A stretch of DNA of 64,000 nucleotides from Mesobacillus maritimus. GTDB lineage: Bacteria; Bacillota; Bacilli; Bacillales; Cytobacillaceae. Location of the stretch: positions 1-64,000 of the forward strand of contig NZ_JACWFH010000036.1 in the NCBI RefSeq assembly GCF_019749255.1, in the 5' to 3' direction. The notes under the pieces are model-generated. The model was not told where the DNA came from. It saw only the letters and a program-made list of their open reading frames with translations, and ran no database searches. Every line of letters starts with the position of its first letter. The stretch's first letter is position 1. Positions 39,389 to 47,956 of this stretch are shown in pieces. The position numbers and the translations under genes were made by a program.

Positions 39389-40165
39389 ATGATAAAAAAA
39401 GCATTAACCATAGTGGCAATGGTAAGTTGTGTTCTTTTAACTGGCTGTTACAGTCTTGAAACAGGGAATCCAACTAAAGAATCTAAACAAGTATTAAATG
39501 AAATGCTAGGGGAATGGGATGTAAAAGATACTTTTATAGAAACAGATAATACCAGTGAAGTACCGATAGTCCCGATCCTTCAAACTTATAAAATATGGCA
39601 AATCGTGTATAGCGATCATCGGGGCAAAGAAAGAAGTTTCTTTCTAAATAATAAAGGGGAAGAAACTGTGCCTCTTTACGAATTAAATAGAAATATGGAA
39701 AGAATTTTGAAAAATGAAATGAGAAGGATATCGCCTGATTTTGATATCAAACATTTGCGGTTGAGTGATCCCTATTATTTTGGTTACAACGGAAACATTG
39801 ATATAAATGATGAAGACTTTTACAAAAAACACAAAAAAATCTATAACGTAAAGGACTTTAAGTTTACGAACTATTTTAAGGATAATACAGCCTATATTGA
39901 ATTCAATCATGACTGTGGACAGGTAGCGGGAACATCTAGTGAAGAAACGAGGATTCTTTGTAAAACAGAAGTAGATGAATTTGTTCAAAAGATTCCTCAT
40001 TTTAATGGTGTCATTACTGTTTTTTCTAATGAAATAGTCGATTATTTTTATTTACAAGGGAAAGAAGTACCTGTAGAAAGTTTAGAGTCGCAAAAAGGAG
40101 AATCTATTTTAGAAAAATACGAAAATTTAGTAAGAGAAAGGTATCCAAATTTAAAGATTTCTTAA
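39389..40165 (+). CDS. lipoprotein of unknown function
   Basis: A 258-residue protein with a lipoprotein signal peptide: basic start (MIKKA), hydrophobic core, and lipobox LLTGC with Cys20. The mature part is soluble and mixed alpha/beta, with KIWQIVYSDHRGKERSFFLN and a Tyr-rich middle (DPYYFGYNGNIDINDEDFY). A single Cys pair (HDCGQ near 179, ILCKT near 193) could form a disulfide outside the cell. No family recognised. AAGGAGAGG precedes the ATG. It is monocistronic, 150 bases before the DUF3231 gene. Confidence 0.7.
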   Translation: MIKKALTIVAMVSCVLLTGCYSLETGNPTKESKQVLNEMLGEWDVKDTFIETDNTSEVPIVPILQTYKIWQIVYSDHRGKERSFFLNNKGEETVPLYELNRNMERILKNEMRRISPDFDIKHLRLSDPYYFGYNGNIDINDEDFYKKHKKIYNVKDFKFTNYFKDNTAYIEFNHDCGQVAGTSSEETRILCKTEVDEFVQKIPHFNGVITVFSNEIVDYFYLQGKEVPVESLESQKGESILEKYENLVRERYPNLKIS

Positions 40166-40333
40166 TAAGAGTCCAGAGAATGTACATACGATTATAGTTC
40201 GAACCAATGAATGAGCTTTTTCTACCATAAACCAATAGAGAAAACAGGGGGAAATATATTGGTGGTTCATCTATATTTTTAGCTGCTTGTAGACATACTA
40301 TTCCTTGATGGATGAATAGGAGGAAGTGATCAT

Positions 40334-41335
40334 ATGGAGAACAGGAATATAAAACTAACTACTGCAGAAATCGCAACACTTTGGAAAACATATATTCAAA
40401 ACACTGCAGTAAGATGTTTTTACAAACATTTCTTTCAATCTATTCAAGATGATGAAATTAAATCAATTATTGAAGAGGTTACAGTTCTAGTTGAAACGAT
40501 TATCCAAAAGGTTGAAACAATCTTCGAAGAAGAGAACTTCCCCATACCACAAGGATTTTCCGATAAAGATATTGATTATTCAGCACCTGCCCTATATACA
40601 GACTTATTTGCCTTAAGTTTTGTTTATCGTGGGGGACAAGTGATTATTCCTCAATATGCAAATAATCTTTGTAGAGTGAGTCGAATTGATATCTATCAAT
40701 TTTTTGAAGAGTGTTTAAACAAGGAGGCAGAATTACATAAGAAAGCTTTGAATCTTATGCTTTCAAAAGGATTAATTGATCGACCACCAAATATGGAATA
40801 TCCAAAAAATATTGAGTTTATTCAACAATCACCATCATTCATAAATAGCTTGTTAGGTGAGAAAAGACCTCTAAATACTATAGAAATAACAGAACTTTTT
40901 ATCGAAATCGAAAGAAATGCCATTGGTTTAATCTTTCTAATGGGGCTAATTCAGGTAACAAAAGACAAAGAAATCAAGAACTATTTATTAAAAGGAAAAA
41001 AACTTGCGACCAAGCAAGTGGAAACCTTTAATAAGTTATTGAAAGAAAACGATCATTTCGTCGGATTCCCCATAACGATGGAGGTAACAAATTCAACAGT
41101 CTCGCCTTTTTCTGAACGATTAATCCTGTTTATAATAAGTACTTCAAACCAAATTGCAATTTCTGCACTGGCAGATGCATTGTCTGTCTCAATGAGAAAA
41201 GATTTAGCAGCCCATTATTTTCTTGTCCTAGGAGAGGTAATGAAGTACGGTGACGAAGGGCTTAAACTTTTGATTGAACGAGGGTGGATGGAGCAACCTC
41301 CACAACCCATTGATCGGAATGAATTTTATAAATGA
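40334..41335 (+). CDS. DUF3231 family protein
   Basis: A 333-residue protein consisting of two similar four-helix halves. The first has LTTAEIATLWKTYIQNTAVR and the second, near 180, LNTIEITELFIEIERNAIGL. The DUF3231 hallmark LTSaEi-x-xLW-x-x-Y-x-x-x-s and the C-terminal end (l-x-x-Gwme-Pp, here RGWMEQPPQP) are visible, as is the same end of repeat 1 (LSKGLIDRPPNMEYP). These proteins resemble ferritin-like bundles and are common in bacilli; the function is unknown. The ATG 40334 has AGGAGG at 8 bases. Confidence 0.9.
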   Translation: MENRNIKLTTAEIATLWKTYIQNTAVRCFYKHFFQSIQDDEIKSIIEEVTVLVETIIQKVETIFEEENFPIPQGFSDKDIDYSAPALYTDLFALSFVYRGGQVIIPQYANNLCRVSRIDIYQFFEECLNKEAELHKKALNLMLSKGLIDRPPNMEYPKNIEFIQQSPSFINSLLGEKRPLNTIEITELFIEIERNAIGLIFLMGLIQVTKDKEIKNYLLKGKKLATKQVETFNKLLKENDHFVGFPITMEVTNSTVSPFSERLILFIISTSNQIAISALADALSVSMRKDLAAHYFLVLGEVMKYGDEGLKLLIERGWMEQPPQPIDRNEFYK

Positions 41336-41694
41336 ACGTTAAGGATTAAGTTATTATTAATGGAACAGGAACGATTAGAAAATCTAGATGAAACACTTAT
41401 GCTCTATAAAGTAACTGGAGTTTGTTTAATACATAAGCTTATTTGCATTTGGATTTTTATTTTTGTTAATCATCTACATGTGGGTGCAATTCTTGAAGGA
41501 ATTGTAAAGATTTGCAAAAATCAAGCGCTCATAGTTGACCTAATCACCAGTATCCTTAGACTCCTGCGATCTCTTAGCATTGAATCTGGATACCTGTGAA
41601 GAGAAAATAGAACACTAACAATGGGTGTATACCATGTCGGCCGCATGACCAGCGGTTTCGTGCCTCTTCAAAGCCTTGGAAATAATTCATTTCA
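41336..41694. other. gap with only a doubtful open frame
   Basis: A 79-codon frame at 41360-41599 starts EQERLENLDETLMLYKVTGV but has no ribosome site and turns into an uncharacteristic hydrophobic sequence. It may be an eroded gene. Nothing else is supported. Confidence 0.3.
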
Positions 41695-41731
41695 AAAACA
41701 GAGTGAGAGAAAATTTCTCACTCTGTTTTAA
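41695..41731. terminator. bidirectional terminator
   Basis: AAACAGAGTGAGA pairs with TCTCACTCTGTTT around a short A/T loop, with A/T runs on both flanks. It serves the minus-strand gene ending at 41746. Confidence 0.8.
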
Positions 41732-41745
41732 TATTTTTGCATACC

Positions 41746-41964
41746 TTAATGGTCACTTTTACTTGAAGGGAGTTTACGAGAGGCAAATGCAATGAGTCCA
41801 CCAACTGCAATAAATACAATGTCGACAACGATTTCTACCCCTTGAAACACGTCAATATAATTTACTAAGAACCAACTCTTTGCGCCATTAGTCAGATGAT
41901 TGAGTAAACCGCCTACTCCTTGAATAAGGAAAAGAAGACTAAGTCCACTGATTATTTTTTTCAT
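41746..41964 (-). CDS. small membrane protein, 72 aa
   Basis: Two hydrophobic segments (residues ~4-21, ISGLSLLFLIQGVGGLLN, and ~42-60, GVEIVVDIVFIAVGGLIAF) with a basic/Ser C-terminal end (SRKLPSSKSDH). The size and plan are those of many uncharacterised Bacillus membrane miniproteins. The ATG 41964 has AAAGAGGTG upstream. It is monocistronic, with a strong terminator. Confidence 0.6.
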   Translation of the reverse strand: MKKIISGLSLLFLIQGVGGLLNHLTNGAKSWFLVNYIDVFQGVEIVVDIVFIAVGGLIAFASRKLPSSKSDH

Positions 41965-42075
41965 ATGAACACCTCTTTACTATTTATTAATTGAATTCAT
42001 CCCTCTTATTGTTGTTCTTTGATGGATAAATGAAAGTAAACGTTTTTGGTAGGATCTTATTGTTTAACGAAGCTT

Positions 42076-42279
42076 ATGAAAATTAGAACGGCACCAAAAA
42101 GGAAGCAATTGTTAATTCAAATTCTGATAATTGTTCTAACTGCTTCAATAGTGAATTTCTTTCATGTAACAACAGGACTTAATATATCAATAAAAGCAAA
42201 GAAGCAAATGTTTAGGGTTATGGATATATCTAGGGATGTTGAAGGTTTCATTGCTTCAAAGTTCCAATCAAATATATAG
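42076..42279 (+). CDS. doubtful small protein, 67 aa
   Basis: A basic N-terminus (MKIRTAPKRKQ) followed by one hydrophobic helix (LLIQILIIVLTASIVNFF) and a polar end (RDVEGFIASKFQSNI). No good ribosome site lies before ATG 42076, and the codon use is not diagnostic. It lies directly before a TetR operator array. It may be a small membrane protein or chance. Confidence 0.3.
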   Translation: MKIRTAPKRKQLLIQILIIVLTASIVNFFHVTTGLNISIKAKKQMFRVMDISRDVEGFIASKFQSNI

Positions 42280-42312
42280 TACCCCCCCTTTAATGTTGTG
42301 GTATTATTTATA

Positions 42313-42375
42313 AAATACAATGTGCTAAAAAAATAATAACACATTGTGCTAAATAAATAATAACACACTGTGTTA
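42313..42375 (+). promoter_or_regulatory. three operator-like sites at 24-bp period
   Basis: AAATACAATGTGCTA (42313), TAACACATTGTGCTA (42337) and TAACACACTGTGTTA (42361) are spaced exactly 24 bp apart. The last is a perfect palindrome around a central C, and the match to it weakens with distance from the gene. The TetR-family gene starts 24 bases after the third site, so autoregulation by side-by-side dimers on one face of the helix is likely. Confidence 0.78.
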
Positions 42376-42398
42376 AAAAAGGTAGTGATTTTTTATTT

Positions 42399-42995
42399 AT
42401 GCCTAAAATTGTTAATCATGAGCAAAAACGAAAGTCAATAGCTGAGGCAGCTTGGAATATTATAAAGCAAGAGGGGGTTGAAAAAGCATCGATAAGACGA
42501 GTTGCAACTGAAGCAGGGATGTCTGCAGGTGCATTAAGACATTATTTCTCAACTCAGGACGAAATGTTATTGTTTATCATGAATTACTACTTAGAGGAAG
42601 GTAAAAAACGTTCTCAAAATAAAGAGTGGTCAGAAAACCCATTACAGGCAGTAGAGGAAGTATTATTAGAGCTTGTACCAATTGATGAAGAAAAGAAAAT
42701 TGAAACAAGTGTTTGGTGGATCTTTGCACTCCGTTCACTTACAAGTAATTCATTAAAAGAAAAAATAAAAGAATTGACGAACGGTACATATGAGTTAGCT
42801 AATTCAATGATAGAGATATTAGTTCTAAAAGGGATTCTATCCGATTCAATTAATGTGGGATTAGAAACGAGTAGATTATCGGTATTGATTGAAGGATTGT
42901 CGATTCATGCTTTATTGAGACCTGATGTGTACACTCCGGAAAAGGTGAAGGAAGTCATCCATTTTCATTTAGAAACACTCTGCAATGAAAATTAA
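42399..42995 (+). CDS. TetR/AcrR-family transcriptional regulator
   Basis: A 198-residue protein. The helix-turn-helix is in RKSIAEAAWNIIKQEGVEKA followed by SIRRVATEAGMSAGALRHYF, i.e. TetR_N with the -G-x-l-rHyF- end typical of the BetI/PksA-like subgroup. The C-terminal domain (50-198) has PLQAVEEVLLELVPIDEEKK and a later LSVLIEGLSIHALLRPDVYT, matching the TetR_C_6 type. The target besides itself is unknown; the only neighbour that could belong to it is the small protein upstream. AAGGTAGTGA lies somewhat far (14 bases) from ATG 42399. Confidence 0.87.
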   Translation: MPKIVNHEQKRKSIAEAAWNIIKQEGVEKASIRRVATEAGMSAGALRHYFSTQDEMLLFIMNYYLEEGKKRSQNKEWSENPLQAVEEVLLELVPIDEEKKIETSVWWIFALRSLTSNSLKEKIKELTNGTYELANSMIEILVLKGILSDSINVGLETSRLSVLIEGLSIHALLRPDVYTPEKVKEVIHFHLETLCNEN

Positions 42996-43391
42996 TTAAG
43001 TAGTCGGTTCACGTTTAATTATTTGTAATTGGGGACATTGTAAAAGTAATTGCTCCGTAGGGCATGGATACTATTCAGCCGGAAATTAAATAAGGATGAA
43101 ATTCACAAAAATGGTAATCGCCCTTCTTCTTTTAACTATAAGGTGCGACTTTTCCAATGAGAACAGTCGCTCATTATTCTATCGGAAAGGTCTTGAAGAA
43201 GCATCCTTAAAGCTTCTCCCCCTGTTATGAATGTAATGGTTTTAATTTTCCCAAGGGCCAATAGTATTTATCCTCTAGTAGGAAGGCTTTTTCATGATTT
43301 CAGTGACCTGGGCTCCGCTCTAATGGTTATTACAAAGAACGAATAGTTGAAAACGAACGAAAAAAGAAGCATTCCTAATGAAAGAAATGCC
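42996..43391. other. non-coding gap
   Basis: No supported gene. A 44-codon frame from ATG 43096 (after AAGG touching the start) begins KFTKMVIALLLLTIRCDFSN, which looks like a lipoprotein-type signal peptide, but it stops soon after; it could be the head of a lost gene. Confidence 0.3.
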
Positions 43392-43859
43392 TTACTTGCT
43401 AATAACATTTAGCTTCTTTTCCAATATATATTGAAATCCATACAAGAAAAGAGCCTTATAATAAAAATACAAAAAGAATTGAAAGTGGTTAATTTTTACT
43501 AATTCATATATTTTTAATTTAGATAAGATCCTGGATATAGGGAATGTAAAGATCAATCCACCCAACCCATTTAACACCATAAACTTCTTGAAATTTCCAA
43601 AACCCCATTTGAGTGAGCTTATAGCCAACAATACCATGGGACCTATAAGAAAAGGAATTTCGTTTTTTATCGAGGAGTTAGGGTTATTATAAAAAATCCA
43701 CCATTTCCTCTTTTTCCCAATCTGAAGGTCTAGACTACATAATAGTATTGCGAGGATGGTGGCGGGCAAATACCTCTTAATCGATTTTGCTCCAAACATG
43801 GGAAGTGCAAGCCACGAAATAATGATCATGAATATGTTTAACACATTTGGTTTTTCCAC
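43392..43859 (-). CDS. integral membrane protein, 155 aa
   Basis: Four to five hydrophobic segments (residues ~6-25, 32-44, 68-80, 92-110, 125-143). Conserved-looking loops are FGAKSIKRYLPATILAILLC, GKKRKWWIFYNNPNSSIKNE and KINHFQFFLYFYYKALFLYG. Proteins with this KRyLPa / GkkrkWW-x-fy pattern occur in several Bacillus genomes with no assigned function. A minus-strand single gene; the AAGGGG before the ATG is spaced about 6 bases. Confidence 0.6.
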   Translation of the reverse strand: MEKPNVLNIFMIIISWLALPMFGAKSIKRYLPATILAILLCSLDLQIGKKRKWWIFYNNPNSSIKNEIPFLIGPMVLLAISSLKWGFGNFKKFMVLNGLGGLIFTFPISRILSKLKIYELVKINHFQFFLYFYYKALFLYGFQYILEKKLNVISK

Positions 43860-44562
43860 AACATATGAATACCCCTTAAAAACAAATTGTTATCTTATTT
43901 TCTCTCTTATTTAAGAAGATATTCTGAGACCCAATCGATTTTCCCCTACAGAAGCAATGAGCAAAATTTTTACAATTGATTCTTTTAAAGTTCTTACGTT
44001 ATGACGAAGACGAAAAAGATGCTTAAAAAAATGACAGTGGCTCTAAACGAATCCATCAAGGTGTTCCAGTACTACTTACAGCACAAATCAAAATAATATT
44101 ATAGTACTTGTTCTGATTTAGAAGTAATGAATCGTTGCTTATTTCGCTAACTCGCTTTCAATCGTTTGAAGAACCGGAATCTTTGTTTAACGATTTGCAT
44201 TAGAAGGGGGGGATTCGCACATAATTTAGGGAGAACATGCGCTGATTGCAAACTTGCTAAGGAGATATTGGAGAGCACTGATTAAATTGACTTGTAAAAA
44301 ATCTCTTTCTTTAGGGGATTCCACAGACAGAGTACCAACAGTTAGATAGCCTTTTTGTAATTAATGACGGTCAAATTTTTGTTTCAGGCGTAAAAAAGAG
44401 CCACTTCCAATAAAAAAGCGACTGTACTCATTAAACACTAAGGCTCCCTTTAGTAGAAACAGAGGACTTATTCATCTCTGTCCTTCTTCCACAACAAACA
44501 ATCTTCGCAAGAAAAGAATACTGATTTAAAAAAAATGGTACAACCTTTCAGTAGCGGTAGCC
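43860..44562. other. gene-poor stretch
   Basis: About 700 bases with only short, interrupted frames and no recognisable protein piece. The sequence is AT-rich and resembles the relic-containing gaps elsewhere in the window. No strong hairpin was found. Confidence 0.4.
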
Positions 44563-44985
44563 TTACTCGTTCGGATAAAGCTTCTGATAGTGTTCGACTG
44601 TTTGTTTAATTAAAACCTTTAAAACGTCGATATCGATGTCCGCTAATTTATTCACATAAATACATGCCTTACTCTTCGTGTGTTTCCCAAAGTTTTCTAA
44701 TAATTTTTCTCTTTCTTCGCTTTCATAGGTTAAATAGAGACTAATCTTTGCCTTTCTAGGTGAAAAAGCTACTAATGGCGCATCGCCTTCACGTCCTGAT
44801 GCATATGTATAGTGATAGCTGCCGAAGCCTATAATACTAGGCCCCCACATTTTTGGATCGTAACCCGTTACCTCTTTGAAAATGTCTATTAACTGATAGG
44901 CATCTGCCTTCTTCTTCTCACTTTCCACATTTTCAATAAATTCAATGACACTCGCGTCGGTTTCTCTCATCACCGGTTCTTTCAT
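44563..44985 (-). CDS. DUF1801-domain protein
   Basis: A 140-residue protein: SVIEFIENVESEKKKADAYQ, LIDIFKEVTGYDPKMWGPSI, IGFGSYHYTYASGREGDAPL, then VAFSPRKAKISLYLTYESEE and DIDIDVLKVLIKQTV. This is the DUF1801 (YdhG-like) pattern, including MWG-x-siiGfG-x-yhY and the F-s-p-rk-x-x-islY core; the fold is related to iron-sulfur scaffold/frataxin-like proteins by general annotation only. GGAGTGGAG lies before ATG 44985. It stands alone. Confidence 0.88.
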   Translation of the reverse strand: MKEPVMRETDASVIEFIENVESEKKKADAYQLIDIFKEVTGYDPKMWGPSIIGFGSYHYTYASGREGDAPLVAFSPRKAKISLYLTYESEEREKLLENFGKHTKSKACIYVNKLADIDIDVLKVLIKQTVEHYQKLYPNE

Positions 44986-45269
44986 ATCGCTCCACTCCTA
45001 TGATCTGAATCTATTCTTGGTTCCATTATTGGCATTCTTTTTACATTCTAGAATACAACGTCAATGTCCTGCAAATAAGGGAAACTAGCGAAATCAGCTT
45101 GCATGCATAGAATATTCACATCGATCAAGCTATACAGAATAGCGGAAAAGCCTGACTGTATGGATACCCAAAGAATGCACTTTTTCATGTTTTATGACAT
45201 TTCTTTGAAAGTTGCCCATAAAATCCACAATTCGGTAATAAATAGGTTTTTTGTGTAAAAATCACCCCA

Positions 45270-45303
45270 ATAATGACATTTTGATTCCCTAAAACCACTT
45301 TTT
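45270..45303 (+). promoter_or_regulatory. candidate ComK K-box (two AT-boxes, 8-bp spacing)
   Basis: ATAA-TGACA-TTTT (45270-45282) and AAAA-CCACT-TTTT (45291-45303) are separated by exactly 8 bp. ComK of B. subtilis binds pairs of AAAA-N5-TTTT boxes separated by 8, 18 or 31 bp. One position of the first box deviates. The site is ~210 bp before the first gene of a plus-strand locus that itself encodes a ComK-family protein. In AT-rich DNA such matches also arise by chance. Confidence 0.4.
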
Positions 45304-45512
45304 AAGTATGGATTTCAATCCCCTCATACGACAAAACCGCTTAAATTATGATCATTTTCGACAAAGGGGTAACCATTATACAAATATATTAAAGGAAGTC
45401 AATGTTTTAGGACTAAAGTCCTTGTTTTTACGAGGAATCACAAGGTGATTGCTATCTTAAAATAATATGAATGCATAACATGAGCGGATATAATGATGGA
45501 GGGTGATCGATT

Positions 45513-46589
45513 ATGAGGATAAAAAATGCTGTACCACTTTTTAGTCAATTTGGAAATCAGACCTTTTTGACACAAATGGACTATCCTTTATTTAAAACGC
45601 TTTATGAGATTGATGTAGAAATTTGTCGAGAAATTGATCAAGCGAGGTTGATGTATGAGAGAGACCGCTTTTTAGATCTTTTAAAGAATAATAGACCCAT
45701 TTTGTTAGCTCCTTTTCTCTTATCTGCTCGTGGGAATGTAATCATCCACGAGGAAAGCTGGGAGCTGCGGGCAGAGAACAAACTGTTTCTCCTAGGTGGA
45801 CAGGAAAAGCTACTTGGTCTGGAATCTGCGTTTGAGTATTTAAAGAACGATAAGGAATATGCTGAGCAGCAGAAGAAGCCGCGTGTTGTGAAAAAAATAG
45901 AGCATATGATGGAAAGAGTGAACCAGTTATCGATTTCAATGCAAGTATACCTAGAGTTGTCGCTAGAAGAAGAAAGGAAATGCTACTGTGATATCAATTT
46001 CCAAAGAAGAGAGCTTCATCCAGGGATCCTGATGCAGTACGATCAGCGAAATGAATATACAGTTCTTACCCGAAAGGTGGCTGGTAATTTGGAGGACACC
46101 ATCGAAATTGACCAGAAACTAGCACGAGTAAGAGATCAAAGCTCGGCACTTACCTCGCTTTCCATCATGCATAAGTGCGCATTGGCTATGTGGGAGGGCG
46201 ACCTAGCTGGAAAAGAAATCAAGATGAAGAACAGGCAGGTTTCCATCAAAATGCAAGAAAGGCTAACAGAGAAGTTTTATAAAGGGTGGTTGGACTTATT
46301 TCCAAGACATGCCTGTAACAGGCAGAAATATGTAACAGGCTTAGCTGGCATACAAATTGCTCTAGCCTACACCGTATTCTTATTAACAAAAGACCATCAT
46401 CTATCCTATGAAAATGCCATTCAAAAACTACAAACCCTTACATTATCTTGTACATGGAAGCATGATGACCCTCTCTTTCATCATCTCTATGACCAAACAA
46501 CAGGACGAATTAAACATCATCATAAAAGAAATTCAATTCAAGAGACCGCACGTAGGATGATCACGAGAATATCAGAGGAGGTGCAATAA
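45513..46589 (+). CDS. DndB-like protein with degenerate DGQHR motif
   Basis: A 358-residue protein with the layout of DndB, the regulator of DNA phosphorothioation loci. KLFLLGGQEKLLGLESAFEY (residues 91-110) stands where DGQHR-x-x-g is expected (here GGQEK). LELSLEEERKCYCDINFQRR at ~165 corresponds to the family's -l-s-x-eer-x-x-f-x-din block, followed by PGILMQYDQRNEYTVLTRKV. The loss of Asp, His and Arg of the motif suggests an altered or lost catalytic/binding site. Its stop touches the next start (TAAATG), so it is coupled to a second DndB-like gene. No dndA/C/D/E nearby. ATG 45513 after GGAGGGTG. Confidence 0.7.
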   Translation: MRIKNAVPLFSQFGNQTFLTQMDYPLFKTLYEIDVEICREIDQARLMYERDRFLDLLKNNRPILLAPFLLSARGNVIIHEESWELRAENKLFLLGGQEKLLGLESAFEYLKNDKEYAEQQKKPRVVKKIEHMMERVNQLSISMQVYLELSLEEERKCYCDINFQRRELHPGILMQYDQRNEYTVLTRKVAGNLEDTIEIDQKLARVRDQSSALTSLSIMHKCALAMWEGDLAGKEIKMKNRQVSIKMQERLTEKFYKGWLDLFPRHACNRQKYVTGLAGIQIALAYTVFLLTKDHHLSYENAIQKLQTLTLSCTWKHDDPLFHHLYDQTTGRIKHHHKRNSIQETARRMITRISEEVQ

Positions 46590-47072
46590 ATGAGAAGTCG
46601 TCATCAACCATTGACGATGAAACAAGACATCTTTTACCTATCAATAAATGAATTAATCCACATGGTCGAAGGAGGAAGGATTAAACTCAAAGAAACCAGT
46701 CAGCCACATGTGAAATCCATTAAAGACTATATTCTAAGGAACCTAGAAACCAAACATATGCTGCTTGCCCCATTAGTAGGTCATCAGGAAAATGGAAGTC
46801 TTCGATGTAATGGCGATATTACAATAATTGACGGATCTCACCGGTTAAAAGCATATGTGCAACTAAAACAGCTTGCGTTAAGGACCATACATAAGAAGGA
46901 AGAGCATGATAGGCGAGAAGCGTTCCGAATACTTGAACTATTCGAAAAGACTATGTTGCCGATTCAAATATTTGAAGGGCTTACAAACGAAGAACAGCAC
47001 CAACTCTATCTAGACCTCAATTTTTGGGGAAGAAGGTACCTAATGGAAAGCGGCAAAGTGAAGAGGGCATGA
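46590..47072 (+). CDS. short DndB-like protein with intact DGxHR motif
   Basis: A 160-residue protein. ITIIDGSHRLKAYVQLKQLA gives D81-G-S-H-R85, the DGQHR-type motif in good form, and MLPIQIFEGLTNEEQHQLYL with DLNFWG near 125-150 corresponds to the domain's -v-x-i-fe-x-l-x-eeq-x-x-l-f-x-D-N block. The N-terminal part (DIFYLSINELIHMVEGGRIK) is the strand-helix start of the domain. It is half the length of classical DndB and might complement the degenerate partner at 45513, to which it is joined without a gap. GAGGTG overlaps the end of that gene. Function unknown. Confidence 0.7.
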   Translation: MRSRHQPLTMKQDIFYLSINELIHMVEGGRIKLKETSQPHVKSIKDYILRNLETKHMLLAPLVGHQENGSLRCNGDITIIDGSHRLKAYVQLKQLALRTIHKKEEHDRREAFRILELFEKTMLPIQIFEGLTNEEQHQLYLDLNFWGRRYLMESGKVKRA

Positions 47073-47130
47073 AAAACCCCTCGGGCAGCAGTCTGACCAG
47101 ACAAAGCTTAAAGGTTTGATGACAAGTTGG

Positions 47131-47162
47131 GTATACCAACTTTAGGTTGGTATACTCTTTTT
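47131..47162 (+). terminator. intrinsic terminator
   Basis: GTATACCAAC pairs perfectly with GTTGGTATAC around a five-base loop, followed by TCTTTTTC. It separates the DndB-like pair from the comK-like gene. Confidence 0.8.
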
Positions 47163-47211
47163 CTATTAAAATGCAAAGGCATTCAAAGGGAAAAAGGAGT
47201 GATAAATTGTT

Positions 47212-47760
47212 ATGGAAAAACAACCACGCTATATCGTCAATCAAGACACCGTTCTATTAATGAGGGAATATGATTCTTACGGAAAACAATGTACAAGAGT
47301 GATAGAAGGCAAGGATTGGATTTTCGTCGATCAAACGCCATTACAAGTACTCGCTGAAAGTATGAACTATTATGGCACGAATTTCAAAGGAGCGATTGAA
47401 GGCGCAAGATCCATCCTTGGAAAGGTTCATATGTGCCCGATTATGGTGAGCCAAGTTCAGGATATTTGCTTATTCCCACATAAGTCAGCAGGTCATCCAG
47501 AATGTATTTGGTTTAACCATCAACATGTTCTTAACACACAACCATTAGGGCGGCACACCTTGGTGGAGTTGAGCAATGGTCACAGCATTAAGGTCGAAGC
47601 AAGGCTCAGTGCGTTTAATTCAAAGAAACAGAAAGCAGGAGATTTGCGCCGCATTCTGTTTGAACGCACACATACGACTCAAATTTTATATGTGGAACCG
47701 AAACTAGAATACATTCGCGATCAGAAAACAGGCAAATTGCGTCTGCACAACCATCTTTAA
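47212..47760 (+). CDS. ComK-family competence transcription factor
   Basis: A 182-residue protein (B. subtilis ComK has 192). Shared features in order: YIVNQDTVLLMREYDSYGKQ with CTRVIEG, TPLQVLAESMNYYGTNFKGA, KVHMCPIMVSQVQDICLFPH, then PECIWFNHQHVL, VELSNG and a C-terminal L-R-x-x-l-x-x-T-x-x region. ComK binds paired AT-boxes in the minor groove and switches on DNA-uptake genes. The C-terminus, used for MecA/ClpCP-mediated degradation, is shorter and different, so turnover may differ. No comK-type box pair was found immediately upstream. Its location amid a replication-type module is unusual. ATG with AAGGAGTG upstream. Confidence 0.85.
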   Translation: MEKQPRYIVNQDTVLLMREYDSYGKQCTRVIEGKDWIFVDQTPLQVLAESMNYYGTNFKGAIEGARSILGKVHMCPIMVSQVQDICLFPHKSAGHPECIWFNHQHVLNTQPLGRHTLVELSNGHSIKVEARLSAFNSKKQKAGDLRRILFERTHTTQILYVEPKLEYIRDQKTGKLRLHNHL

Positions 47761-47956
47761 TAGAAAAAAACCTAAAGGCTGAACGGGGGATGATCAACTC
47801 TCCCGTATAAATCCTGCTAGTGAAGAATCAATGGTCGGCTTCTTGAAGTGCATTAATGTTCATGAATAGAAAAAATGATCATTGGACCCTGTCCTTTTTA
47901 CCGAAAGCTCTCTATATAAAAAGTGAAGAAATACATATGGAAATGGTGGCGAGAAC

